64,000 nt of DNA from Gammaproteobacteria bacterium (GCA_018067045.1 JAGPVL010000043.1:1-64000); one strand, 5' to 3'; positions 46,601 through 54,194 are shown, counted from the first letter of the stretch. The notes: generated from the sequence alone by a model not told the origin. Translations and numbers: made by a program.

Positions 46601-47340
46601 AATCGTCCTGTCTCATCACGGGACGTTACTTCGATATCGCGATCCCAATCGCCATCGGCTATATTGCCCGCGACAGTCACGGCATAACTCAACGGTCGAA
46701 CAATACTGCGAGTAACGCGCAAAGTAATGAACGCGAGCAGAAGGATCGCAAGTGAAACAACCCCTAAGCCGATAAATCGCGTTTGAATCGTGCTTTCGCG
46801 AGTGCCACTTAAATGATCATAAAACGTTTCATAGCGTGCATCTTGGAAGTCTTCCTGCATGCGCTCAAACTGATCGCGTAGCTGCGAGACATTCGCTAAA
46901 CCATCATAAAACTGATCTTCCGAAAGCTTGCCCGCCATTTGCGCACTGGCAAACTCTTGCCCCGCATCAAAGTAAGCTTCAAACGCATGCGTTAGCGCCT
47001 GGACGTCTTCCTCAAGCTCAGGATCAACTGTCACCATCGCTTCCATGTTCTGGACCGACTGCGCCGCAAGCCTAACCGCATCACTCAACGCTTCTTGGTC
47101 AGCGGACGTCATGGCTCTAACCAGCGCATCCCGTGCAGAAAAAAGCGCAATATTATTTTGCGACGCGGCTTCGAGCAGCACGAAGTCCTTTTGCTCAATT
47201 TGCACAAGGTCAGCAATGCTCGACTCGGCAACGACGTAGCTATATAGGAAATAGACTAGAAACGACCCAATACCCAAGCCAGCGACGCACAGAATTTTTA
47301 CGCGAACGGACAAGTCTCCGAACCAGTTCATCAGCTTCAC
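43657..47340 (-). CDS. Hybrid sensor histidine kinase with GAF, long coiled coil and three receivers
   Basis: 1227 residues. TM1 (about 13-36), periplasmic four-helix sensor (37-187), TM2 (189-208), HAMP (210-265), GAF (290-425), coiled coil (430-552) with repeated QQEELRxxNEELEAQA units, HisKA with phospho-His565 in STMSHELRTPLN, HATPase with NLLSNAMKFTENG and GTGLGLTISREL, then three receivers opening with VLIIEDDAG, RMLVVEDSE and SLLLVDDDMRN. The last receiver has LMDIMMPEMDG and the Lys in CSKPID. It senses an unknown periplasmic or GAF-bound signal and probably phosphorylates the two downstream regulators. First gene of the sensory-T2SS operon; M1 or M4 may be the start. Confidence 0.93.
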   Translation of the reverse strand: MKLMNWFGDLSVRVKILCVAGLGIGSFLVYFLYSYVVAESSIADLVQIEQKDFVLLEAASQNNIALFSARDALVRAMTSADQEALSDAVRLAAQSVQNMEAMVTVDPELEEDVQALTHAFEAYFDAGQEFASAQMAGKLSEDQFYDGLANVSQLRDQFERMQEDFQDARYETFYDHLSGTRESTIQTRFIGLGVVSLAILLLAFITLRVTRSIVRPLSYAVTVAGNIADGDWDRDIEVTSRDETGRLLRAIRQMRDALKSRRDEDQREERKKSRIAELNDRMRGDMSLQQLGNNMLTHLVPALDAQVGAFYVYNSETQKLVLNSSYAMQRRRNIANEFSLGESLVGQCAMEQKQILLERVPEDYVVISSATGSAVPRNIVVTPIVHEDELKGVLEIGAFRDFESDDLAMLEEGVHAVAIAVHTSESRVKLATMLAQTQQQADALVAQKQELSTVNEDLEEQAMELAASESRLQQQQEELRAINEELEAQAQALRASEESLQAQQEELRVTNEELEAQANVLAQQKSDVSQKNKELEILKGDLEEKIRELELSSKYKSEFLSTMSHELRTPLNSILILSNALSQNKKGNLNDKQIEHAQVIHGAGSDLLSLINDILDISKIEEGKMDVIIDDLEMNELADHFRKHFAHIAENSGLYFKVELGENLPPRLFTDRQRMEQIIKNLLSNAMKFTENGGVTLRFDMPTADEMPNRNLLAGQTMRLSVIDTGIGIAEDKQKLIFEAFQQADGTTSRKYGGTGLGLTISRELSRLLGGDIGIASDGAGQGSSFMLFLPIGSADQVYQDDQSPAGAPFGQASLEQTLASVSTQAGAAPEDGFVVREKAVLIIEDDAGFAGVLQELSADYGLEGHVCEDGESGLEYARAYRPSAIILDIGLPGMDGWAVMDSLKADPRTKDIPVHFLSGKDERQKALSLGAIDFLTKPVNTEQMADAFAKIEKAIEKNVRRMLVVEDSEIQHESIRELFDQKGVEITSVHTGAEAISALDTQVFDCMILDLTLPDMTGFELLEILNGNKEYNSVPVIIYTGKELSRDEEAQLRKYADRIILKTERSSERLLNEASLFLHWLETTMPSHSAAAKDAIEHRDDVFEGKSLLLVDDDMRNIYALSAQLEELSFNITIANNGREALDLLDENPDIDIVLMDIMMPEMDGYEAMAKIREQSRFQKLPILALTAKAMKDDRSKCIEAGANDYCSKPIDMSKLTSLMRIWLHK

Positions 47341-47514
47341 GATGATCTCTGCTCCCTACGCAGGATGTTCTTGTTTTTTGCACGACCAAGAGCCGTACGA
47401 CTAAGGCATTAGGCTAGCAGACAGCTCGGCCTGATAGAACCATAAACTACCTGAAGGGAAGAAGCTAAGCAGCTTGATTTGCGAGGGTTTTTTGTTACTG
47501 AAAGATCTGAGGAA

Positions 47515-47602
47515 TGGTGCCCGGAGCCGGAATCGAACCGGCACGGCCGCGATGGCCGAGGGATTTTAAGTCCCTTGCGTCTACCAATTTCGCCATCCGG
47601 GC
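47515..47602 (-). tRNA. tRNA-Leu (anticodon UAA)
   Basis: 88 bases with encoded CCA. Acceptor arms GCCCGGA/TCCGGGC pair, the T loop reads GGTTCGATTCC, a long variable arm is present, and the anticodon loop CTTAAAA gives UAA. Last of the pgsA-linked tRNA group. Confidence 0.96.
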
Positions 47603-47619
47603 AGTACGGCTTGTAATAA

Positions 47620-47693
47620 TGGAGGCGCGGGTCGGAATCGAACCGGCGTTTACGGAGTTGCAGTCCGCTGCATAACCACTCTGCCACCGCGCC
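47620..47693 (-). tRNA. tRNA-Cys (anticodon GCA)
   Basis: 74 bases with encoded CCA. Acceptor GGCGCGG/CCGCGCC, anticodon stem-loop CGGACTGCAACTCCG gives GCA, T arm GGTTCGATTCC. Lies 17 bases before tRNA-Leu in transcription order. Confidence 0.96.
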
Positions 47694-47745
47694 TATAACT
47701 ACTACCTTGATACCAACCCAGACAACAGACTGAAACAAGGGACAC

Positions 47746-47767
47746 AAAAAACCTCGGGTAACCGAGG
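47746..47767 (-). terminator. Intrinsic terminator between tRNA-Gly and tRNA-Cys
   Basis: On the minus strand CCTCGG-TTAC-CCGAGG is followed at once by T6, a textbook Rho-independent signal. It lies 10 bases beyond the CCA end of tRNA-Gly and ahead of tRNA-Cys, so the tRNA group may not be a single transcript. Confidence 0.8.
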
Positions 47768-47777
47768 CTCGAAAACT

Positions 47778-47853
47778 TGGAGCGGGAAACCGGGTTCGAA
47801 CCGGCGACCTCAACCTTGGCAAGGTTGCGCTCTACCAACTGAGCTATTCCCGC
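47778..47853 (-). tRNA. tRNA-Gly (anticodon GCC)
   Basis: 76 bases with encoded CCA. Acceptor GCGGGAA/TTCCCGC, D loop AGTTGGTAGAGC, anticodon loop CTTGCCAAG gives GCC, T arm GGTTCGAACCC. 110 bases downstream of pgsA. Confidence 0.97.
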
Positions 47854-47963
47854 AAACCCCTTCGCATTCCTAACAACTGGTTCCACGTCGGAGGAGACGC
47901 ATTCTAACGCCCGCCCCCTTAGTGTCAAGCATCCAACACCCAAGGCGCGCCTGATTGGTTGGT

Positions 47964-48563
47964 TTATCGCCGACTCGGCCAAAGTTCAGGCCATGCCGCT
48001 CTTAAATAGGCAAACATTGACCATAAAGTGAGCACCGTGGCGACGTAAAGCGCGCTGTAACTCAGCCACAAAAATGGCGTCATAATAATGTCGCCAGCGC
48101 TATCCACTAACGGCGAACGCGCGAGCAAGCCGGTAATCGCCACAATCTGCAGAATAGTTTTTACTTTGCCGATTCCGCTCACCGCCACTCGCGCGCGCGC
48201 ACCAATCTCGGCCATCCATTCACGCAAGGCAGACACGGTGATTTCGCGAGAGATAATCACAATCGATGGCAACGTCAGCCAGATAGTGTTGTGTTGGTGC
48301 ACCAGCATAACCAACGCCGCCGCCACCATTAACTTATCCGCAACGGGGTCGAGAAACGCACCGAAACGGCTCGTCAGCCCCATACGACGCGCCAAATAGC
48401 CATCCAAGGCATCAGTAATGCCGGCAATGACAAAAATAATGGCTGCTGCAATCGCCGCATGACGATAAGGAAGGTAAAAAGCCAGAACAAAAACCGGAAT
48501 AAGCGCCAAACGAGCCAGCGTGATCATGTTCGGAAGCGTCAAACGAGGTGTCTCGGAGGTCAT
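47964..48563 (-). CDS. pgsA: CDP-diacylglycerol-glycerol-3-phosphate 3-phosphatidyltransferase
   Basis: 199 residues. CDP-alcohol phosphotransferase motif is complete: DALDGYLARRMGLTSRFGAFLDPVADK matches D-G-x2-A-R-x8-G-x3-D-x3-D. Several membrane helices (LALIPVFVLAFYL, AAIAAAIIFVIAGI, LWLSYSALYVATVLTLW). It makes phosphatidylglycerol phosphate in the inner membrane, the first step of anionic phospholipid synthesis. Lies 129 bases after uvrC with the tRNAs following, the conserved Pseudomonas order. Confidence 0.95.
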   Translation of the reverse strand: MTSETPRLTLPNMITLARLALIPVFVLAFYLPYRHAAIAAAIIFVIAGITDALDGYLARRMGLTSRFGAFLDPVADKLMVAAALVMLVHQHNTIWLTLPSIVIISREITVSALREWMAEIGARARVAVSGIGKVKTILQIVAITGLLARSPLVDSAGDIIMTPFLWLSYSALYVATVLTLWSMFAYLRAAWPELWPSRR

Positions 48564-48692
48564 CGATGCTCAATATGGGTTTGCCGGAAAGCGCCAAGTA
48601 TAGCGAACAACCCCCTTCTACTCACGCCCCTCATGCTAATCATTTTATCGCTCCGTCAAAAAATAGCCGCCACACAGCCAATCTTTAGCTAA

Positions 48693-50534
48693 TCATGTCT
48701 CGTGCAACCACGCATAAATGTGGCTCGCCAGTGCTTTACTGATCCCATTTACGCGGCTTATTTGCTCGGCCGAGGCATTGCGCAGCTGGTCTAGCCCCCC
48801 AAAATAGGACAGCAATGCTTTGCGACGTACCGCGCCAACTCCCGGCACTTCTTCGAGTGCAGACTGATTGCGCGCTTTACCGCGACGCTGTCGATGCCCT
48901 GTAATCGCAAACCGGTGCGCTTCGTCGCGCACTTGTTGTAGCAAATGCAGACCGACATGATCTGGGCCCGGCAACCACTCACGCCCGTCACCGGCAATAA
49001 GCACTTCTTCTCCAGCCTTACGTGACGGCCCCTTCGCGATACCGAGCACTGGCACGTCCTGATCCAAGCCAAGCTCGACTAACACTTTGCAGGCACGACC
49101 CACCTGCCCTTTACCTCCGTCGATTAGCAGCAACCCTGGCAACTTACCCTGCTCTTTTTGGACGCGTTGATAACGCCGCCGAACAGCCTCTTCCATCGCT
49201 GCATAATCATCGCCCCCCACCTCTGGCTCAACGTTAAAACGACGATAATCGCCCTTTAACGCACCCTCCGGACCAAAAACAACACATGACGCAACCGCTT
49301 TTTCGCCCTGAGTATGGCTAATATCAAAGCATTCAATACGTTCAATCGGCTCCGGCAATGCCAGCAACTCAATCAATGCATCAAAGCGCTGCTGCAGACT
49401 GGCCGCCGCCATCAGCTGGACCGTCAACGCTTGGTCGAGATTTTGTTGGGCCATGTTAAGCCAGGCGGCGCGCTGACCGCGCACGCTATGGGCGAGCCGA
49501 ACTTTTCGCGCAAAACGCTGACCGATGGCTTCAACAATCGCGACACCGTCTTCAAGCTCATGCTCGACAATGATTTCCGCAGGCCACTTTTGATCTGGGC
49601 GCTCATTTAAATAATAGGCAGGCAAAAATGCCGACAACACCGTCGCCTCGCTATCCTCGCCACGCGCTACAGGCTTAATCGTACGATGGCCGAGCATGCG
49701 CCCGCCCCGAATCATCAGAATCTCAATCAGCGCCAAGCCATGACGAATACCAACCGCGATGACATCCACATCGCCACTGCCCGTATCCACATGCTGTTTT
49801 TGCTGAACTTGCCGAATAGCAGACAATCGATCACGAATATCCGCCGCCGCCTCAAAATTAAGGGCCTCGGCAGCCTGCTCCATCAGCTGCGTCATCTGGT
49901 CAGTCACGCTGGCATCTTTGCCATCAAGAAAGGCCATCGCCATCTGCACCTGCCGGGCGTAATCCTGCTCAGACACCAAACCCACGCAAGGCGCAGTACA
50001 GCGGCGAATTTCATACTGCAGACAGGGCCGCGTACGATTTCGGAAATAGCTGTCTCGGCAGTTTCGTAACTGGAAGACCTTCTCTAGCAGCGCCAACGCT
50101 TCACGCACACTCGCGCCGCTTGGATAAGGACCAAAATAGCGCGAGCCGCTGCGACGTTGACCGCGATGAAATGCTACGCGCGGCCATTCATCTGACGTGG
50201 TGATGCGGATATAGGGGTAGGATTTGTCGTCACGTAAAAGAATGTTGTACGGCGGACGATGCTGCTTAATTAGAGACTGCTCCAGCAACAAAGCTTCCGC
50301 CTCGCTATGGGTCACTGTCACGTCAATTGTCGCGATCCGAGACACTAGTGCACGCGTCTTTGCACTAGTGATATTGCCCACGAAATAGCTAGTAAGTCGC
50401 GCACGCAAGTCACGCGCCTTACCGATGTACAGCAGCTTGCCGTCACTACCAGACATTCGATAAACGCCTGGTAACGAACTACAAGAAGCTAAAAAAGCGC
50501 GCGAATCAAAAAGACTTTTACTCAAAACAATCAC
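48693..50534 (-). CDS. uvrC: Excinuclease ABC subunit C
   Basis: 613 residues. GIY-YIG nuclease domain (PGVYRMSGSDGKLLYIGKAR), a Cys-rich part (RPCLQYEIRRCTAPCVG), UvrB-binding motif region (DQMTQLMEQAAEALNFEAAADIRDRL), RNase H-like 5' nuclease domain (ECFDISHTQGEKAVASCVVF, LLLIDGGKGQ) and C-terminal helix-hairpin-helix pair (LEEVPGVGAVRRKALLSYFGG, VNGISKALASHIY). It makes both incisions in nucleotide excision repair with UvrA and UvrB. The N-terminus may begin a few codons inside. A strong hairpin separates it from gacA. Confidence 0.96.
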   Translation of the reverse strand: MIVLSKSLFDSRAFLASCSSLPGVYRMSGSDGKLLYIGKARDLRARLTSYFVGNITSAKTRALVSRIATIDVTVTHSEAEALLLEQSLIKQHRPPYNILLRDDKSYPYIRITTSDEWPRVAFHRGQRRSGSRYFGPYPSGASVREALALLEKVFQLRNCRDSYFRNRTRPCLQYEIRRCTAPCVGLVSEQDYARQVQMAMAFLDGKDASVTDQMTQLMEQAAEALNFEAAADIRDRLSAIRQVQQKQHVDTGSGDVDVIAVGIRHGLALIEILMIRGGRMLGHRTIKPVARGEDSEATVLSAFLPAYYLNERPDQKWPAEIIVEHELEDGVAIVEAIGQRFARKVRLAHSVRGQRAAWLNMAQQNLDQALTVQLMAAASLQQRFDALIELLALPEPIERIECFDISHTQGEKAVASCVVFGPEGALKGDYRRFNVEPEVGGDDYAAMEEAVRRRYQRVQKEQGKLPGLLLIDGGKGQVGRACKVLVELGLDQDVPVLGIAKGPSRKAGEEVLIAGDGREWLPGPDHVGLHLLQQVRDEAHRFAITGHRQRRGKARNQSALEEVPGVGAVRRKALLSYFGGLDQLRNASAEQISRVNGISKALASHIYAWLHET

Positions 50535-50623
50535 TCAGAGGGGTTGTATGTGAGGGAGCCTCTGAAGAACTCCCTAGACCAGCAGTGTCATGAAGGGTAG
50601 CCGAACAACGCCCTTGCGCTGAA

Positions 50624-50671
50624 GCGCTAAATACAAAAAGGGGCCATTAAGCCCCTTTTTGTATTTAGCGC
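50624..50671. terminator. Strong hairpin between gacA and uvrC
   Basis: A 21-base perfect stem with a 6-base loop; the core AAAAAGGGGC/GCCCCTTTTT works as a terminator in both directions. It lies 38 bases after the gacA stop, so gacA can be expressed separately from uvrC despite the conserved order. Confidence 0.88.
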
Positions 50672-50709
50672 AGCATGTCTCTGCGCACCATTATGCCATT
50701 CAGCCAGCG

Positions 50710-51378
50710 TTATCCAGACAGTGCCGCCAAGCTTACCGACGCATTATCGTCAACCATCCCCCAGCGCATCGCCATCACCGTCATCTCCACATCACTGGTA
50801 ATGCCGAGCTTGTCGAAAATACGATAGCGGTAGGTGTTCACTGTTTTCGGCGACAAGCACAGCTTATCCGAAATACTCTGAACCTTATGACAGTTCACAA
50901 TCATCATCATAATTTGCAGCTCACGCTCGGACAACAACTCCATTGGCGCGGTATCAGCGGTATTAAAGGGCTTTAAGGCCATCGCTTGAGCTATTTGCGG
51001 GCTAATGTAACGCTGCCCCGCATGTACTATCTTGATCGCGCGGACCATTTCTTCCAGTGCCGCGCCCTTCGTTAGGTAGCCTGCCGCGCCAGCTTTCATC
51101 AAACGAGACGGAAACGGCTCTTCCTCGCACACTGTTACGGCAATGACACGCACGCCATCGTCGTGCCGAAGCATTTTCTTAGTGGCCTCTAAGCCGCCAA
51201 TGCCGGGCATTTTGACATCCATCAATACAACATCTGGGTCAAGCTTACGTGCTAGCGCTACTGCTTCTTCCCCACTGGCGGCCTCACCGATAACTTCGAT
51301 GCCGGCCACGTCTGCCAGCATACGACTAATCCCTGTACGAACGAGGTCATGATCGTCCACAACCATTATTTTAATCAT
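50710..51378 (-). CDS. gacA: Response regulator GacA (UvrY)
   Basis: 222 residues. Receiver: acidic pair in IMVVDDHDLVRTGI, acceptor Asp in DVVLMDVKMPGIGG, Lys in GYLTKGA. LuxR-type helix-turn-helix at the C-terminus: LSERELQIMMMIVNCHKVQSIS and LSPKTVNTYRYRIFDKLGI. It matches GacA/UvrY, the partner of the GacS/BarA kinase that drives Rsm/Csr small RNAs. Neighbours uvrC and pgsA confirm the call. ATG at 51378 with GGAGAC upstream. Confidence 0.95.
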   Translation of the reverse strand: MIKIMVVDDHDLVRTGISRMLADVAGIEVIGEAASGEEAVALARKLDPDVVLMDVKMPGIGGLEATKKMLRHDDGVRVIAVTVCEEEPFPSRLMKAGAAGYLTKGAALEEMVRAIKIVHAGQRYISPQIAQAMALKPFNTADTAPMELLSERELQIMMMIVNCHKVQSISDKLCLSPKTVNTYRYRIFDKLGITSDVEMTVMAMRWGMVDDNASVSLAALSG

Positions 51379-51671
51379 TCTTTGTCTCCATTAAATCATC
51401 CTTGATTCAGACTGAACGCAACGACCCGATACTTCTCTTACGCCATACCGAGTTCTGGCGATCACAATCATTGTTCGAGAATACCGCTGCTCACTCCCCA
51501 AATGAAGCGCAAAGACTAGACCGCTTAGAAAGCTCGGGCGTGAGATGTGCACCCCACCTCGTGTAATCCGAAAGCGATTCATTGCCTCATCGCGCGCTAC
51601 GAGCCACTTTAAACCCTACGGAACAACTGTGATAGCGAGAAAGATCCTGAGCAGAAAGCTTACAGGCATAA
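51379..51671. other. Intergenic region upstream of gacA
   Basis: About 290 bases between gacA and the tRNA-Ser terminator. Short open frames here show no family features. It should contain the gacA promoter, but I see no strong consensus boxes and no structured RNA I can name. Confidence 0.5.
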
Positions 51672-51695
51672 AAAAAGCGCCTTTCGGCGCTTTTT
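51672..51695 (-). terminator. Intrinsic terminator of tRNA-Ser
   Basis: AAAAAGCGCC-GAAA-GGCGCTTTTT on the minus strand, a GNRA-capped stem ending in T7, six bases beyond the tRNA 3' end. Confidence 0.9.
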
Positions 51696-51701
51696 AATAT
51701 A

Positions 51702-51789
51702 TGGCGGAGGGGGTGGGATTTGAACCCACGGACGGTCACCCGTCGCCGGTTTTCAAGACCGGTGCTTTCGGCCACTCAGCCACCCCTCC
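51702..51789 (-). tRNA. tRNA-Ser (anticodon UGA)
   Basis: 88 bases with encoded CCA. Acceptor GGAGGGG/CCCCTCC, anticodon loop CTTGAAA gives UGA, a long variable arm (GCGACGGGTGACCGTC region), T arm GGTTCAAATCC. The serine tRNA beside tusD is in the usual Pseudomonas context. Confidence 0.96.
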
Positions 51790-51930
51790 ATCGCGCGGGC
51801 ATAATACCTGAGCCCCCGCCCCAGTCAACCGCTTTGCTTGCAATTGCACTGGAGCATTCTATGATGCGAGCATTAAGGCGCCTCGGCGGGCGTGATGTTT
51901 ACGGGCTTTGCCCTCGCTAATGCACAATAA

Positions 51931-52323
51931 ATGGCCGCTAAAAAAATGAAATATAGTCTGATCATTTATTCAGATAAGGCCGACAACGGCGCCATCTCTG
52001 CGCTGTCACTGGCGCAGGCCATTATTCACTCTGGCCACACACTGTATCGGCTTTTCTTTTATCGCGATGGTGTGATGCTCGCCAAAAAAAACACCGGCAC
52101 CAGCCCATCGCAACAAAGAGCATGGCAGCAATTTGTCTCAGAAAACCATCTCGACGCTGTCGCCTGCGTCAGCGCCGCTGTGCGTAGAGGACTTGTCTCG
52201 GAAAACGAATCCCTATCAGCGACATCAACGTTTGAACATATTGCCCCTTCTTTCCAAGTCTCAGGGCTTGGCCAGCTGGCGGACGCACTCGCGAACAGCG
52301 ACCGCGTAGTGAGTTTCGGGTGA
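51931..52323 (+). CDS. tusD: Sulfur-relay protein TusD
   Basis: 130 residues of the DsrE/TusD fold: SLIIYSDKADNGAISALSLAQAIIHSGHTLYRLFFYRDGV. The active cysteine is in VACVSAAVRRG, matching the E. coli TusD catalytic Cys region. In the TusBCD complex it receives persulfide sulfur from TusA and passes it on for 2-thiouridine formation at the wobble base of tRNA. First gene of tusDCB; its stop overlaps the next start. Confidence 0.93.
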   Translation: MAAKKMKYSLIIYSDKADNGAISALSLAQAIIHSGHTLYRLFFYRDGVMLAKKNTGTSPSQQRAWQQFVSENHLDAVACVSAAVRRGLVSENESLSATSTFEHIAPSFQVSGLGQLADALANSDRVVSFG

Positions 52324-52646
52324 TTCTTGTGCTGCTTTCCCGCGACCCAGACGCGCCGTTCGCCGCTCGCGAACAGCAAGACCTACTCGCGACCCTCAGT
52401 GCCTTTGCCCTGCCAATGACGCTAGTGTTCAGTCAGCTTGGCATTAAGCAACTGGACAAGTCTCGCTACCCTGACAACAACCTACTCGCCATGTTACCGA
52501 GTCTGGGCGTTGCAGAAGTCTTTATGGAATTACCCGACACACCGACGGAAACCGCAGATTTCGATACACTGATTCCCTGCTCACCAATATCTCGCCATGA
52601 ACTGAAAGTGCTCGCACAGTCAGCTCGTTTAGCCATCAACCTATAA
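52320..52646 (+). CDS. tusC: Sulfur-relay protein TusC
   Basis: 108 residues from a GTG overlapping the tusD stop. DsrF/TusC family: LLSRDPDAPFAAREQQDLLATLSAFALPMTLVFSQLGIKQL, then ELPDTPTETADFDTLIPCSP. Structural member of the TusBCD hexamer. The N-terminus is a few residues shorter than typical TusC (about 119), so the domain lacks part of its first strand. Confidence 0.85.
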   Translation: MILVLLSRDPDAPFAAREQQDLLATLSAFALPMTLVFSQLGIKQLDKSRYPDNNLLAMLPSLGVAEVFMELPDTPTETADFDTLIPCSPISRHELKVLAQSARLAINL

Positions 52647-52656
52647 GGCTCATGCT

Positions 52657-52947
52657 GTGCTACATCTTATCGCGTTACCACAACATGACCCACGCCTCGA
52701 AAGCGCCATCAAGCTGATCAGCAATGAGGACGATATTGTTTTACTGGATCACGGCGCCGATCACGCCTCATGCACCGATGCGCTCACGCCGCTGGCATCG
52801 CTTATAAGCGCCAACGTGCATATTTTATCTAGCGCTACGCAAACGACTCTCGGCGGAGCGTTGCCATTAACCTATATCGATGCGGCAGCATTACTCGAGC
52901 TAATAGAAAAACATGCGGCCAGCGTGTCATGGTACCCAGACGTATAG
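52657..52947 (+). CDS. tusB: Sulfur-relay protein TusB
   Basis: 96 residues of the DsrH/TusB family from a GTG: MLHLIALPQHDPRLESAIKLI, DDIVLLDHGADHA, and a late LTYIDAAALLELIEKHAASVSWY that resembles the family end (VKLTVKH...W). Third part of TusBCD. The expected next gene tusE (DsrC) is not present between it and the following gene. Confidence 0.88.
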   Translation: MLHLIALPQHDPRLESAIKLISNEDDIVLLDHGADHASCTDALTPLASLISANVHILSSATQTTLGGALPLTYIDAAALLELIEKHAASVSWYPDV

Positions 52948-53043
52948 CAACGCAACGGCTTGAGCCTTACCTTCTGACGACACAAAATCTAACCAAGACC
53001 AAAACATTAAGCTCTACCAACGTATATAGAGAAACGATTCGCT

Positions 53044-54063
53044 ATGACCTTACCGGCAACGCCAGCTAATCACATCGAGCATCCCTTCGCTGAGTTTGTT
53101 CGCACCATTGGCCGCGGCAAACGCTCACGCCGAGATTTTACTTACGAGGAAGCAAAGCAATCCTTCGAAATGATCCTCGATGGCCACGCTACGGAGGCGC
53201 AAGTCGGCGCTTATCTCATGCTGTTGCGAGTCAAAGAAGAGACACCGGAAGAACTGGCGGGTTTTGTTGAAGCCTGTCGTGGCTGGCTAGCGCAACACCA
53301 ACCACCATTACCCACAGCCGATATTGATTGGCCTAGTTATGCCGGAAAGAAAAAACATCACCCTTGGTACCTGCTGTCTGCGCTTTTACTTGCTGACAAT
53401 CAGCACCGCATCTTTATGCATGGGGGCGCCGCGCATACTCACGGCAGACTCTATAGCGACCAAGCACTGGCGCAACTCGGCATCCCCATCGCAAGCTCTA
53501 TTGAGCAGGCGGCAACACAACTTGATCAAAACGCGTTTTGTTATCTCGGGCTCGACATTATGTGCCCACAGCTTGATGACTTACTCAGCATGCGTTATCA
53601 ACTGGGCCTGCGCTCACCGGTCAACACCCTCACTCGCTGCATGAACCCGACCGGCGCCCCCGTGTCACTGCAATCCGTCTTCCACCCCGCTTACATCACT
53701 TTACAGCGCGGCGCGGCAGAAATTCTTCAAGAACAGCGACTAACGCTTTTTAAAGGTGAAGGCGGCGAAATCGAGCTGCGACCAGATGCTGATACAAAGT
53801 TATTTGGCCTACAGAAAGAAAAACGTTCGGAAGTGCGTTGGCCTGCCAGTATGGCGCGACAAACGCCGCCCGGTGACGCCTCCGTCGAACCGTTAAAAGC
53901 GTTGTGGCGTGGTGACGAAAACGACGCAGGCCGCTACGGGAAACACGCGGTTATTGGCACCGCAGCAGTGGTTTTATTTACCGCAGGGCTGGCAGACGAT
54001 CAAGCCGTCGCGATGGATATTGCCGAAGAATACTGGCGGAAACGAAACAAAGATCGCATTTAG
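53044..54063 (+). CDS. ybiB: YbiB/TrpD2-type glycosyl transferase-family protein
   Basis: 339 residues with the anthranilate-phosphoribosyltransferase fold: FEMILDGHATEAQVGAYLMLLRVKEETPEELAGFVEAC, FMHGGAAHTHGRLY, LGLRSPVNTLTRCMNPTGAP and FKGEGGEIELRPD. It differs from TrpD at the phosphoribosyl-anthranilate site, matching the TrpD2/YbiB branch, which binds nucleic acid in E. coli and is linked to the SOS response. It lies 96 bases after tusB, the usual neighbour in Pseudomonas. Exact role is not established. Confidence 0.87.
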   Translation: MTLPATPANHIEHPFAEFVRTIGRGKRSRRDFTYEEAKQSFEMILDGHATEAQVGAYLMLLRVKEETPEELAGFVEACRGWLAQHQPPLPTADIDWPSYAGKKKHHPWYLLSALLLADNQHRIFMHGGAAHTHGRLYSDQALAQLGIPIASSIEQAATQLDQNAFCYLGLDIMCPQLDDLLSMRYQLGLRSPVNTLTRCMNPTGAPVSLQSVFHPAYITLQRGAAEILQEQRLTLFKGEGGEIELRPDADTKLFGLQKEKRSEVRWPASMARQTPPGDASVEPLKALWRGDENDAGRYGKHAVIGTAAVVLFTAGLADDQAVAMDIAEEYWRKRNKDRI

Positions 54064-54148
54064 AGATTCGGCAGGAAAAGAAAATCACAGCGTGATTTAT
54101 TTTTGTGGATATTTTCTTGCAAGCGATGAGCGCTTAACAGAAGTCCTT

Positions 54149-54171
54149 TCGCCTGCAAGCAGCCTCCCACA
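54149..54171 (-). repeat. REP-like unit 1
   Basis: Contains GCCTGCAAGCAGCCTCCCAC, identical in the core to the unit at 26713-26736 near metH. Confidence 0.8.
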
Positions 54172-54194
54172 GGGTTCGTCCGATGAATGTAACC

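Noticed and set aside
47409-47982. Two long open frames on the minus strand over the tRNA genes
   Set aside because: They cross tRNA-Leu, tRNA-Cys, tRNA-Gly and a terminator; translations are tRNA read-through with no family character.
51391-51775. Small minus-strand frames upstream of gacA
   Set aside because: One crosses tRNA-Ser and both lack ribosome sites and recognisable features.
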